Source: Musa acuminata AAA Group
Lineage: Eukaryota; Streptophyta; Magnoliopsida; Zingiberales; Musaceae
Assembly: GCF_036884655.1 (NCBI RefSeq)
Contig: NC_088357.1
Coordinates: 7,241,001-7,305,000 of the forward strand
Direction of reading: 5' to 3'
DNA length: 64,000 bases
The translations under genes were made by a program, and so were the position numbers. Under the pieces are notes generated by a model, which did not search any database, had not been told where the DNA came from, and worked only from the letters and a program-made list of their open reading frames with translations. Below, piece after piece: positions 50,912 to 62,227 of the stretch (positions are counted from its first letter, which is position 1; the number at the start of each line of letters is the position of its first letter).

Positions 50912-51482
50912 TGATGAGGGTAATAATAGCGATAAGACCTGGTCGAAGTCAGCTACCCCAGATGACGCCTCGCACCTCTGTTGGTCTGACAGCACCTGGA
51001 CAACATGGATCGGAACGTCGACCGAGGTACATTAACATCCTACTCAGGCTCGATCCCTCACACCACGCCAACATCGCTGTCAGACGTTACTAGGAGTACG
51101 ATCCTATTCCCTGCAAGCGGGCACATCAGGAAACAGTAAGCTCCCCTATAAATACCCTCGTGTTCTAAATGGGAAGGGGGGAAAGAGGGAGACAACAGAA
51201 AAAACCCTCTGTGACTATTCAATAACTTGATCGTCGGAGGGGTCGAGTCGAGCTCTCCCGACCCGACTTGTGTGCAGGGACGAAGACGGAGCTCCTTCCC
51301 CTGAACACCCAAGCGAGGAACCTCCATCCCCTGGAGAAGCCTGGCGAGCTCCGACGCGACCCGATCAGCACGACCGACCGCCTTGGCAACCTAGAGGGAC
51401 GCCGCACAAGACCCTCGCTCATTCGGACCCGAACCAGCTGCGTCGGCCCCGAGGCCACGACGTAAAGTTGTTTACACCAACA
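50912..51482 (+). repeat. 5' LTR of copy 2
   Basis: 571 bp, starting TGATGAGGGTAATAATA and ending ACCAACA. A TATAAATA box lies at 51147-51154, which would start the element transcript in the downstream third of the LTR. Confidence 0.93.
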
Positions 51483-51689
51483 TTTAGGCGCTAGAATGAA
51501 GGCCGAATGTCGAGGGATCGGCAAATCGACTCATACGAACCTGTCATTGGAGGGTCACACCTGATCGGGGCCACAAGGGATCACCCCCCGAAAGACCAAC
51601 CTCGAGAAGAGCACCCTGCCGCGACCTTAGAGCGCTATTGGTGAATATTCAACGACCCGGGCTTGTCGCCACCCGATGGTGCCCTAGCT

Positions 51690-52643
51690 GACTCGTCGCT
51701 CGTGTCGTCCAAGGCCTTTCAGGACCTTGTTCATCAAGTTCGAACTCTAACAAGTATGGTGCAATCCATTATCCCACTCGTTTCTCATTCGGCGCATCCA
51801 CCTGCGATCCAACCACTGCGGCAATAGGAGCCGCCCGTTCGGGCCCACACGCCACTTCCGGAGCTTCCCACTTCACCTCGGGTCCGATCGGCCCCACTCA
51901 AGGATCGGGTGATGGCAAACCCAAGCGGTCGCTTGGAACCCGAGGCATTATCTTCGGATTCAACAGACTCCCTGCGAGCCTAGCTACACTTTGTTAGTCA
52001 GCGGCTCGATGAAGTGGAGAAGGAGGTTCTTAGGTCAAAGGGAGAGCTCGGGGAGGACGCACACCAAGGGTCTCCGTTCGTGCCCAAGATACAAGATCAG
52101 ACGGTTCCCCCGAACTTCCGGTTCCCCTCTTTGGACGCATATGACGGCTCCATCGACCCAACGGACCACGTAGCCGTTTTCCGTGCCCAAATGGCACTGT
52201 ACGAAACCTCTGACGCTTTGATGTGCAGGGCGTTTCCCACGACTCTGAGGGGGCCAGCCCGCACATGGTACAGCGGTATGAAGACCAAGACGATCGCCTC
52301 CTTTGATCAGCTCGTCAAAGACTTCGAGCTTAACTTCCTAGCCTACGCCCGGCCAAAGCTGACCGTTGCACTACTCCTCGGACTCAACCAAAGGGAGGAC
52401 GAGCCCCTCTCCGATTTTGTAAATCGCTTTACAACACAAATCCGAGAGTTGCCAGATGCTCATCCCTCTTTGTTAGTGCAGGCATTTATGACAGGCCTGC
52501 GACCTTCCAGATTCTTCTGGTCCCTCATGGAGCGACCCCCCACCATAGTACCAGATATGCTCCAGCGGGCTAATCGGTACATCGCGGCGAAGGCCTGCGT
52601 GGCCGTGAGGAGGAGGAGCGACTTTTGGCAGCAGGCTCCATAG
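51690..52643 (+). pseudogene. Ty3/gypsy gag, truncated and with an early stop
   Basis: The frame is open from 52014 to 52643 (209 codons). It encodes the capsid-type retrotransposon gag domain: [44 protein letters not shown]. The same frame continues upstream to about 51990 ([11 protein letters not shown]) but is cut by a TAG at 51981-51983, so the N-terminal part is separated. The end ([10 protein letters not shown]) comes before any CCHC zinc knuckle. No start codon in a good context distinguishes 52014, so this is probably a decayed gag rather than an expressed protein. Confidence 0.82.
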
Positions 52644-52794
52644 AAAAAGTCAAGCACCCGCGGTGGCTATCCGATGTAGTCCTCATAAAAGGAATCTAGG
52701 CCTTGCCTCAGTCTCTTATGAGCGAAGGCTCGGTATCTACCTGACCGCCTCCCGGCTCGTGGTTAGCTCCGGCCTAACCCCCTTTTGTATCTAC

Positions 52795-53640
52795 ACTGCT
52801 CGGCTGTAGACTGCCCGAGTCCACCTCAGCGCGGCCTGCCCGCCCGAGCCGTGTCCCTCGGCTGCAAACTGCCCGAGTCCACCTTAGCGCAGCCTGCCCG
52901 CTCAAGCAGTGTCCCTCGGTCGCAGTCTGCCCGAGTCCGCCTCTCTGCGGCCTGCCCACCCGAGTCGTGTCCCTCGGCCACAATCTGCCCGAGTCCGCCT
53001 CTACGCGGCCTACCCGCATGAGTCGTGCTCCTCGGCCGCGTGTTGCCCGAGACCACCTCTTCTCGGCCTGCCCGATTGAGTCATGCTCCTCGGCTGCGTG
53101 CTGCCAGAGACCACAACCTCTACTTGGCCTGCCCGATTGAGTCATGCTCCTCGGCTACGTGCCGCCTGAGACCACAACCTCTACGCAGCCTGCTCGCCTG
53201 AGTCGTGCTCCTCGGTTGCATGTTGCCTGAGACCACAATCTCTGCGCTGCCTGCCCACCTGAGTCGTGCTCCTCGGCTACATGTTGCCCGAGACCACTAC
53301 CTCTGCGCGGCCTGCCCGCTTGAGTCGTGCTCCTCGGCCGTATGTTGCCCGAGACCATGCCTGCGCGGCTTGCCCTTCTGAGCCATACCCCTCGGTCGCA
53401 GCCTTCCTACGCCGTGCTCCTCGACCGAATGTTACCCGAGACCATTACCTCTACGTGGCCTGCCTGCCTGAGTCGTGCTCCTCGGCTGCATGTTGCCCGA
53501 GACCACTATCTCTGTGCGGCCTGCCCCGTGCTCCTCTGTCGCATGTTGCCCGAGACCACTACCTCTGTGTGGCCTGCCCACCCGAGTCGTGCTCCTCGGC
53601 CGCACACTACCCAGGGCCACCGCTGCACACCCAACCCTCC
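52795..53640. repeat. Tandem array of copy 2, 58-62-bp unit
   Basis: About 14 GC-rich units with the anchor CTGCCCGAGTCC (left) or TTGCCCGAGACCAC (right). Anchors at 52811, 52869, 52927, 52985, 53043 and 53101 are exactly 58 bp apart. Later units gain 2-4 bp (ACAACC insertion) and become irregular. It produces spurious long frames on both strands. It occupies the place where pol would be in a full element. Confidence 0.9.
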
Positions 53641-53781
53641 TTAGTTACTAAACTCCTCGATTCCCACACCCCTGGTAACGTACCGGCAACCGCCCAACAA
53701 TGATGGTCTCTAAAGCTGAAGCCATGCCTCAGACTCCCCTTTTACAACAACCGACGCATAGCTTCCTTCGGGGGGGGAATA

Positions 53782-54353
53782 TGATGAGGGTAATAATGGC
53801 GATAAGACCCGGGCGACGTCAATTGCCCCAGATGACACCTCGCACCTCTGTTGGCCTGACAACACCTGGTCAACACGGATCGGAACACCGACCGAGGCAC
53901 ATTAACATCCTGCTCAAGCTCGATCCCTCACGCCACGCCAACACCACTGTCAGACGTTACCAGGAGTACGATCCTGCTCCCTACAAGCGGGTATATCAGG
54001 AAACAGTAAGCTCCCCTATAAATACCCTCGTGTTCTAAACGGGAAGGGGGGAAAGAGGGAGACAACAGAAAAAAAACCCCTGCGACTATTCACTAACTTG
54101 ATCGTCGGAGGGATCGGGTCGAGCTCTCCGGACCCGACCTGTGTGCAGGGACGAAGATGAAGCTCCTTCCCCCGAACACCCAAGCGAGGAACCTCCATCC
54201 CTCGGAGAAGCCCGACGACCTTCGACGCGACCCGATCAGCACGACCGACCGCCTCGGCAACCCAGAGGGACGCTGTACAAGACCCTCGCTCATTCAGACC
54301 TGAACCAATCGCGTTGGCTCCGAGACCATAGCGTAAAGTTGTTTATACCAATA
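53782..54353 (+). repeat. 3' LTR of copy 2
   Basis: 572 bp, starting TGATGAGGGTAATAATG, with TATAAATA at 54017-54024 and ending ACCAATA. The terminal CA has become TA. The target duplication ATTAG follows. Confidence 0.92.
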
Positions 54354-54358
54354 ATTAG

Positions 54359-54824
54359 TATTAAGAAAGAATGATTATATGTACCATCAAATCATCAACG
54401 GGGGTGTGAAATCGTACATCGGATTTAGGTGACATGCTAAGCGGCCAACTTCGTGGAGCCATAAAGCCAATATTCATGCAACGCTTCACGGATGAGGAGG
54501 ATGTCATTGCTTTCATCACCTGCTGTTGCTATTATTAAGATCGTCGAGCACAGGCAAGCGTGAATCTTGCAATGTGCTTAGCAATCCAAAAGGGAAGCGC
54601 ACTCGAATGCCCTCTAATTGCATCATTTTGCTGCTCTTTCAAATAATTCATAAATGATTAATTTAAACTATCATTATATGTCTTCCAACTCATAAATCCT
54701 CAGTAATATAAGATTAATCGTTTCTCTATCTCCACATGAACTTGTCCATTCGACATACGTCTTGTCGTTTCGCATCCAACTCTGTCTGGGGAAACGACGT
54801 GTGGAATCATCGCGAAGCTGTACA

Positions 54825-54893
<69 letters not shown>

Positions 54894-55254
54894 TTGTTTG
54901 ACTTGTATTGACTCGATTTTCCATATCAAATTCCATAATTGAAGGCGTGATTTCAGTTTCACACGAGAATCGATGTTTTGAAATGAAAAATAGAAAAAGG
55001 AAAAAACGGAGGAAGGTTCTGGATTCTCATGACCTTGTTAAAGTAAATTTATGGTAATTATACTTTTTTTATAGATTTGCTTTAGAATAATAATAATAAT
55101 AATAATAATAATAAAGCCATGAGGGTGGGAGGCTTCATAAAACGCACCGCTGCTGTTCCACCGACGTAGACCAACAGCCGAAAGGGTGGAGTGTCCTCTG
55201 TGCCCTGTTTGCTCCTTCGGCGCCCTGCTCTCGACTCCTCTGTCTGGTGCAGCC
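54359..55254. other. Spacer with TA and AAT microsatellites
   Basis: A (TA)n run of about 65 bp lies at 54828-54892 and an (AAT)n run at about 55086-55114. The right end is the presumed phytocyanin promoter and leader. No other gene is visible. Confidence 0.6.
54828..54892. repeat. (TA)n microsatellite
   Basis: About 32 uninterrupted TA units. Confidence 0.97.
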
Positions 55255-56617
55255 ATGGAGAAGGTGTTGGCGATGGCAACGGGGTTGGTGGCGTTGCTTC
55301 TCGTCGCCGGTGCCGGGCCGGCGGAGGGTGCAGTTTACAAGGTGGGGGATTCCGCGGGGTGGACCATCATGGGGAGCCCCAACTACACTGCCTGGGCCTC
55401 GTCCAAGACCTTCCATGTGGGAGACACCATCGGTACCTCTTCTTCTTCTTCTTCCCATGTAGTCAGTCTTCTGTTATTGTTCTTCTTCCTCTGTTCTTGA
55501 GTTTTCCTTTTACCTTTATTTTTTGGGGAAGCTTTTTAGTTCCTTTTTTCTGTGGTTTATGTTTAGCCTTGATTGTCCGGTAGCCCTGCAGAGTTCTCGG
55601 TCTCTTATTTTCTTCTTCTTTTGTGTGGATTTATTGATCTCTGCTTTGGATTTACTTTTTTTCTCCTTTCTTTCTCTGTGTAACCAGAACTGTATGAATC
55701 TGCAACTATGTTCTCCTTTTCTTTGTCTCTTATTTTTCTCTCTCAAGATGTCATTTTTTCCCCGCCCCCCCCTAATTCTTTATCTTTGATGAAGCTTGAA
55801 CAACATATGGTGCCTTTTGGAGATGTTTCAGTGAAACCTTGTCTGATTTATTATGTAATTGTAATGAATAATACAGAACGGAGCTACTGATTTAGGAAGG
55901 AATATGGAACTTTGTCTTGTTCGAAATGCAATTTAGGAATGTTTACAGATTATAGATGATTGGATGCAGCAGATTCAAGGTTTAAGATCGGACTGCAAGA
56001 GAATGCATATATTTGTTGCCTATCTCTTGATAAAATGGCATGTTAAATGAGAAGCTACTGCTTTTGCATCATCTTCTTCATCATGCTGTTTCGATTGCTT
56101 CCTTTGATTCGGTTTCAATGTTCTTTCTCGGGTGGCCTTCGCATGAGATCATTCTTCATGTAAGTCATTAGCCACTGATGCAACCTTCCCATGCGTGCGA
56201 GCAGTGTTCGACTACAACAATAGCTTCCACAACGTGCTTGAGGTGACCAAGGCCGAGTACAATGCATGCAACGCCTCATCTCCGATCGCCACATACGCCA
56301 CCGGTAATGACTCCATCACCATCAAGACCAAAGGCCACCACTACTTCCTCTGCGGCTTCCCCGGCCACTGCACCATCGGCCAAAAGGTGGACATCTACAT
56401 CCCCAAGTCCTCCTCTGCTGCCCCTTCCACCTCCCCGGCTGCTGCCCCTTCCCCAAGCAGCGGCAGCAGCAGCAGCAGCAGCGGTACCGGAGGCATCCCT
56501 ACACCGGCAGCTGCCCCGCGGCCCAGCGCTGGCACGAAGCCCGTGCCACAGGCGTTTGCCCTTGTTCTTGCTGTCTTCTCCTTCGTTGCCGTGGCCGGTG
56601 GCCTTGTTAGGCAGTAG
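55255..56617 (+). CDS. Phytocyanin, stellacyanin/mavicyanin type, GPI-anchored
   Basis: Two exons, 55255-55432 and 56205-56617, sum to 591 nt (196 residues). A signal peptide ends near PAEGA. The plastocyanin-like domain follows from VYKVGDSAGWTIMGSPNY. Blue-copper ligands are visible: His in SFHNVLEV, Cys in YFLCG, His in PGHC, and Gln in TIGQK as axial ligand, which marks the stellacyanin/mavicyanin type rather than the Met-bearing uclacyanin or plantacyanin type. Cys in YNACN and PGHC form the usual disulfide. A Pro/Ser/Ala-rich, AGP-like linker (about 50 residues) leads to a hydrophobic GPI-attachment tail (ALVLAVFSFVAVAGGLVRQ). Expected location is the outer plasma-membrane face, with a role in electron transfer or wall signalling. 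An upstream in-frame alternative start lacks a clear benefit and was not chosen. The single intron sits at the standard phytocyanin position. Confidence 0.94.
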
Positions 56618-59188
56618 TGGTTGCTTGTCGTGAGTGGTAAGTAATAAGCTTGGCTCGTCGTCGTCGGACTGATGTGCTCATTTTTGGCGCTGTGGTGATT
56701 AGTATCAAACGATGTGAGAAACGTTGCCATGTTTACTTCACATTTGATTGTTTGTTGTTTGCATGTTTCCTCATGTCGCCAGTGACATGGTAATGTTAGA
56801 GTCTAAACTTTTGGTTGAGCCATTATAAAGATTCAGTGTGTTGTGATCACTGGCTCTACAAATCATTCGATGTTTCAGTGACATTTGTGGAATCCCAACA
56901 GAGCTCGTCTTCTTTTCCATTCTGCATAGAACACAATAATATATGTAGTACAAAGGCCAACCCATTATTGTCCTTCCTCCAACCTTCACTGGTGGCGCAG
57001 AGAGACATGACATGAAAGTGGCGTATGATGGCATCCCGATCTAACCTTCGTGACCGAGTGCCCACCTCCTACTTAATTAACTCCAGCAACAGCACCGGTG
57101 GAATACATGCCACTGCCGAGATATGCCGGAATCATCATAGGACATTGACATGAAAGCGAGTGAGCACACTTGGCAGTCCTGCTGCTTCCCGAGCATCACT
57201 CGTGATGGATCTTTGACAAGGAAGTAGATGCTTTTGACCCCAACCACCCTTCTTCGTCTTTAATGTCTTCGCCATGGCCACTGTACGATTGCGTCAGGAC
57301 CAGCTCCACTGGGTTCCAGAAAGTGGGTGGACGGCATGTGGTGTTCTTTTCTGCGTCAAAAGGGGGAGGATTCTCGCGCGTGAGCACAGAGCACTGCCGC
57401 GTCTTCCACCTGGTTTAAGCTGATAGCGTCACGGTTGCATGCAGCAGACGTCATCCCCAGTCCTGTGAGTGTGCCAAGTTTGAAGGGAAGTAGAAGAAGA
57501 TGATGATGATGAAGTGCAATTCCCATGCATTTATAAGACGAAAGAGTTGTCATCAAACCTTGAATGGAGAGATGGAAGGTGTGGGTATGAAAGGAGGACT
57601 GACTTGGTGGATTTAGAACAGCCAAGTCTACCACCAACTTTGTCTTGGAGGAGTCATGTTTGACCTTTGGGACACATTACCAATGTGAAGAGAGCAGAAG
57701 AACCTTTGAAAGAATGAGAAGGAAGATGTGGGAATTAAAAGCTAGCCATGTGCATCACACACATCAAGGAGGTGATAGAAAGATAATGAATGGCTCATCA
57801 GAGGCCAAATCATAATGTGTAAGAGGAGGTATGTCGTAGCAGAAAATAGGGAATTAAACTAGTCTTGAATAGGGTGGTGACCTGAAATAATAAATTATTA
57901 TTTTTAATTAGAAGTCTAATATTCTGTTTCTTTATTTGATTAATATTTTATTAATATTAAAACTAAAGTCTGAACCAAGTCAACAATGATTCGGAACTAA
58001 AATAAAATTTTGATTATGATTCATGTAATCTAAAATCGAAACCAAACCGACGATTTAGTTTAGCTCCAAATAAATTTAAAAAAAAATTATTAAAAAAAAC
58101 TATGTCTCTTTCAATAGTTTAGTAAATAATTAATTAGAGAAATATTTTAGAAAAATTAAAATATATAATATATAATTTGATTTGAAAATAGAATTGATTA
58201 GGAAACAAAATCGAAACCATCGGTTCGATTTTGGTTCCAAATTCGACAAAACCAAAATTATCTTAGGATTGAAATAGTTGATTCTAAATCGGAGTCAAGA
58301 CACGATTACGATTCGTATCCGAGTCATATTCATGTGTTAGACCTTATAAATTAGGAAAAGAAAAAGAAAAAGAAAAAATTGCACCTGTTATGATATTTTG
58401 GCCTAATCCATTCTTTCTAAAGACAAAATGAACTGTTTACCAACAGGCATAACTTGAGATCTAAGAGATGATTACAATTATCCAAAAGTGATAAATTACA
58501 GTAGATTTTGGTTCAAGAGTTCCAATTCTATGTTGACGATTTCAATCATGGAGATCGAAGGTTTCATCGATTGAACCCTCTGCCTATTAGATGAAATCTG
58601 ATGAAAAGTATCTCTGAATTTGGAATACATCACGACAGATAATATTTTTCCTTGTATGTAGAATTAACCTATCCACAAGATTTGAGTATTCTTTTCTATA
58701 ATTAAGTCAACACGATAAAAGATTTTGAAAGAAATTTTGGATTAAATACAAGAAAACAAGAATGTAATGTGAGAAAGAAAATCGAAATAAGTTGTGACCG
58801 AGAGATTCATCGCCTCTTCCTTTTTTTTTTTTTTTGTTTATGTCTATTATTCATAATTTATATTGAGGATGACAAGAGACAAAGTAGAAAAACGTGAAGT
58901 TATTACTGGATTGGATCTTACCATAGTGGTTCTAATATCGAATCTTAGTTAGATAGATGAGGTTTTGAGCTCTGAGGCATCACTGGATTGGGTCGTAAGA
59001 CATCATCTTGAATTTATCGTTCTTGCGATTCTACAGAATCAATGTTGTCTTGTAAAGCTACCATTGTTTTGGAAAGAAGAAATCAAGAAACAATCTTGAG
59101 TGTGTTGGCACACTGAGATCATCGATGGAAAATGTCGCCTACGTGCGTGCGTGAGGAAGAAGGTGAAGTTTGCAACGAGGAAGCAACC
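56618..59188. other. Intergenic spacer (2.6 kb) without a recognised gene
   Basis: Holds the phytocyanin 3' untranslated region at left and the STP 3' untranslated region at right. AT-rich sequence around 57950-58330 repeats short words such as AAATCGAAACCA and GATTCGGA in both orientations and may be a decayed transposable element, but no termini could be fixed. Poly-T and GAAAAA runs occur at about 58821 and 58353. Confidence 0.45.
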
Positions 59189-61042
59189 CTAAATGATGTC
59201 AACCTTGTCTTCCTTGGCTTCCTCCTTGTCCATGTAGCCTTTCCAGTACCAGTGCTGCTTCCACACCATCTCGACCATCTCGTCGATGGGGACGTTCTTC
59301 GTCTCGGGCAGCAGGAAGATGGTGAACAGTCCCATGACCACGATCCATGCCGCGAAGAAGAAGAAGATGCCCGCCCGCATGTGGCACAGCATGGAGAGGA
59401 AGGCCTGCGCGATGAGGAAGGTGAAGAGCATGTTGGAGCTCACGGCGAAGGCGAAGCCGGCCGTCCTCGTCTCCAAGGGGAAGATCTCGCTGGGTATCAG
59501 CCACCCGAGAGGCCCCCATGACCATGCGAAGCTCGACACGTAGAGGCACACCAGCACCACCACCAGCACTGCCACTCCTTGATGGAGCGTGTTGTTTGAT
59601 TTCAGATTCACTTGCAGGAGGATTCCGATGAGAGCCTGCAGTTCTCAGAGGTTCAAAGCAGTGCCGGCCTACAGAGGAACTCGAATGAAGAGGAGAGAGA
59701 GAGGGGATGCGAGAGAGATCCGAACCTGTGAGAGAAGCATCTGAACACAGGCCTCGAGCAGTAACATCCTCCGGCCGACTCGGTCCACCAGGACGATGGA
59801 GACGACGGTGGAGAGGGTGTTGACGGTGCCGGTGATGACGGCAGACAGCAACGAGGCGTCGTTCTTAAACCCGATGGTCTGGAAGAGGACGGGCGAGTAG
59901 AACATGATGGCGTTGATGCCCGTGAACTGCTGGAACACCTGCATCAGCACGGCGATGACCAGCTGCGGGCGGCTGTGCCGCTTCATCAGCGTCCGGAACG
60001 GGCGCTTCACCTGCCGCGCTGTCTCACAGGCCCGCGCGATCTCCTGGTACTCCAGCTCCACGTTCTCTGTTCCTCGGATCTTCTTGAGCATGGCCAAGCC
60101 TGCATCCGTCTTCTCGCGCTCGATGAGGCTCGTCGGCGTCTCGGTGATGAGGAAGGAGCCCAAGCACAGGATCGTGGCCGGCACGCCGGCGAGGCCAAGG
60201 GACAGCCGCCACCCCCACGGGTGGAGGTTCGAGGCGAAGTAGTTGACGATGTTCGCGACGAGGATTCCGATGGTTACATCGAGCTGGAAGAGGATGTTGA
60301 GGGCGCCTCGGATTCGCACCGGCGCGATCTCCGACAGAAACAACGGAACCGCCTGCATTACACCAGTTGGATCTCCTTAAGATTCTGACGGAGACAATGA
60401 GTGGATTCCCGGGACGTGGAAACAGAGCTACCTGGTTGGCGAATCCGACGCCCATGCCGAGGAGAATCCTCCCTATGATGAGCATGGCGAGGTCTCGGGC
60501 GGCGGCATCGAGCACGACGCCGATCAAGAAGAAGACGGACGCCGCCTGCATCGTGAGCCTCCGGCCGAACTTGGTGCACGACTTGGAGGCGAAGAAGCTC
60601 GACACCAGCGCGGCGAGGTAGAGCGACGAGGTGAAGAGCTGCAGGCCTTGGTTGTCGTACTTGCAGTAGTTGTTCTCCTTGGCCCGGTGTTTCTTCACGT
60701 ACACATCAGGGAAGAACTTCTCCAGGAAGTCATCCATTGATGTAACTCCTCCTGAGAACAACACATTCAAATCCCACGGACCATTAACGAATTGAATTCC
60801 TGGAATTCAGGAGAACGAACACCCCAAAATCCTAATACCAAACAAATCTCATCTGACTTCATATGCTGTCACCTAATCTTACAGACCAAAGACGACGATC
60901 TATTACCGGAGATGCCGATGTCGTATCCAAACATCAATCCTCCGGTGGCAGCAATAATCCCACAGATGACCACGTAGGACGTGATCTTCCCCTCGAACTG
61001 CTTCGGGCCGCCATCCGAACTCGCCAAAACTACAGACGGCAT
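59189..61042 (-). CDS. STP: STP-family hexose/H+ symporter
   Basis: Four exons: 60907-61042, 60432-60751, 59726-60352 and 59189-59635. They sum to 1530 nt (509 residues), the usual STP size. Twelve hydrophobic spans fit the major facilitator fold. Family marks are [18 protein letters not shown] (first span), [83 protein letters not shown] and the PETK signature ([13 protein letters not shown]). The conserved luminal-loop Cys (NNYCKYDNQ) is present. STPs import glucose and related hexoses across the plasma membrane with protons. The start ATG at 61042 begins [12 protein letters not shown]; no in-frame upstream alternative is supported. Exons are GC-rich. The exact STP number cannot be assigned from recall. 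Confidence 0.95.
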
Positions 61043-61539
61043 TACTCTACTGCAGATTTGTCACCGGTCTATCCAAGAAAGATCAACAGAAGACGAAGAG
61101 ATGAAAAGGGGAGAGGACGGATAATAGTGTATAAGCCGGCGGGTAATATATGGAAGCACAAATGTGGATGCAGATTTGATATGGTCGAGAAAGGATGAGA
61201 CTGCATGCATGAATGCAGCTGCAATTGGTAAGAAGTAAAGGACGGCATTAATTGCTCTTCAACGAAAGATTTATTGTATAACGATCTAAATTCCATTGAC
61301 TTCCGTTGATATATTGCTGTCTATGAATTCTCACCCACCATATTTGCTTCCCATTTGACGTTATTTTTGTGTTAAGGATATAAGCTATCAAGATGAATCG
61401 AGGTTTCGAAGGCAATATATTCTTCACATACGTGCAAAAATCCCAATACAAAGGCACATGATGATGATGATGGATCACTTCATATCCCCTCAAAATTCTC
61501 ATAGTGGCAAGAGAGATTTCATGCCATATAATTTTAATC

Positions 61540-61577
<38 letters not shown>

Positions 61578-62227
61578 TAAAAATAACTTCTAATGTCCCA
61601 ACCGAAGTCTTACATTTGTTATGATAGATTATTACATGTAAAGAGTTTCCTCGAAAGTTAAAAAGAAGCATTACAGATAAGTAGAAACAATATTTGTGTA
61701 ATATTTTAATTAAAAGTTCGAAAAACATTTTTTGTGGATTACTAATAGGTTCATTAATTGTCTCCCTTTATACTTTCTTGCTTCCATAATTAGATAATCT
61801 TTCCTACCCCCACCATGCTTTATCCTGCACTTATTTTTTACTTCCTTTCTAGTATTAAGAATCAGACTTGCTGCTTTTACTTCTGATACGATCTTTTATC
61901 TTTGTCTTGCATTAATTTTAGGAAGATTAAAATCATCAGGTACTTTAAATGCTAATTTGATTTAAATTTCCCAACCACGTGATATTGATTCAATGCTTCA
62001 ATCTCCAAACTTTCAATCAAATAACCTATTTATACAGTTTCTTCTTGCCAATTTTTTTTTTTTCCTTTTGAAGAAAACTCGGATATGAGAAATCTTTCTT
62101 ATCAACTTAAAGATAGAATTTTTTTTGTCAATGTCATTCCATCTAAAGGCTTAAATCTACGATTTCTATTGTGCTATAATTTTAAATGTTTCCATCCAAA
62201 CTAGCTAATCCCAACCAATTTAATTTT
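61043..62227. other. STP promoter/leader and AT-rich spacer
   Basis: A possible minus-strand TATA-like CCATATATTACC lies near 61142-61153, about 100 bp upstream of the STP start. A (TA)n run is at 61547-61574. No gene is visible. Confidence 0.45.
61547..61574. repeat. (TA)n microsatellite
   Basis: About 14 TA units in AT-rich spacer. Confidence 0.93.

Larger units (their letters stand above)
50912..54353 (+). mobile_element. Gag-only LTR retrotransposon (TR-GAG-like), copy 2, structurally complete
   Basis: The 3442-bp element is flanked by a perfect 5-bp duplication ATTAG (50907-50911 and 54354-54358). LTRs are 50912-51482 and 53782-54353. A primer-site-like TTTAGGCGCTAGAATGAAGG starts at 51483, and a purine-rich GGGGGGGGAATA tract (from ~53770) precedes the 3' LTR. 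Between them are only a partial gag and a tandem array. No protease, reverse transcriptase, RNase H or integrase is present, so it must have moved with enzymes supplied in trans. By hand count the LTRs differ at about 60 of 571 positions, mostly C/T and G/A. The 3' LTR ends TA instead of CA. Confidence 0.93.

Noticed and set aside
52795..53640. CRISPR-like array of repeats and spacers
   Set aside because: The units are contiguous tandem copies without unique spacers, lie inside a plant retrotransposon, and the host is a eukaryote.
52774..53703. Several long frames on both strands
   Set aside because: All arise from the 58-62-bp tandem array; the proteins are simple repeats of the unit.
59132..59521. 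129-codon plus-strand frame
   Set aside because: Antisense to the last STP exon, which has an intact PETK motif and stop.
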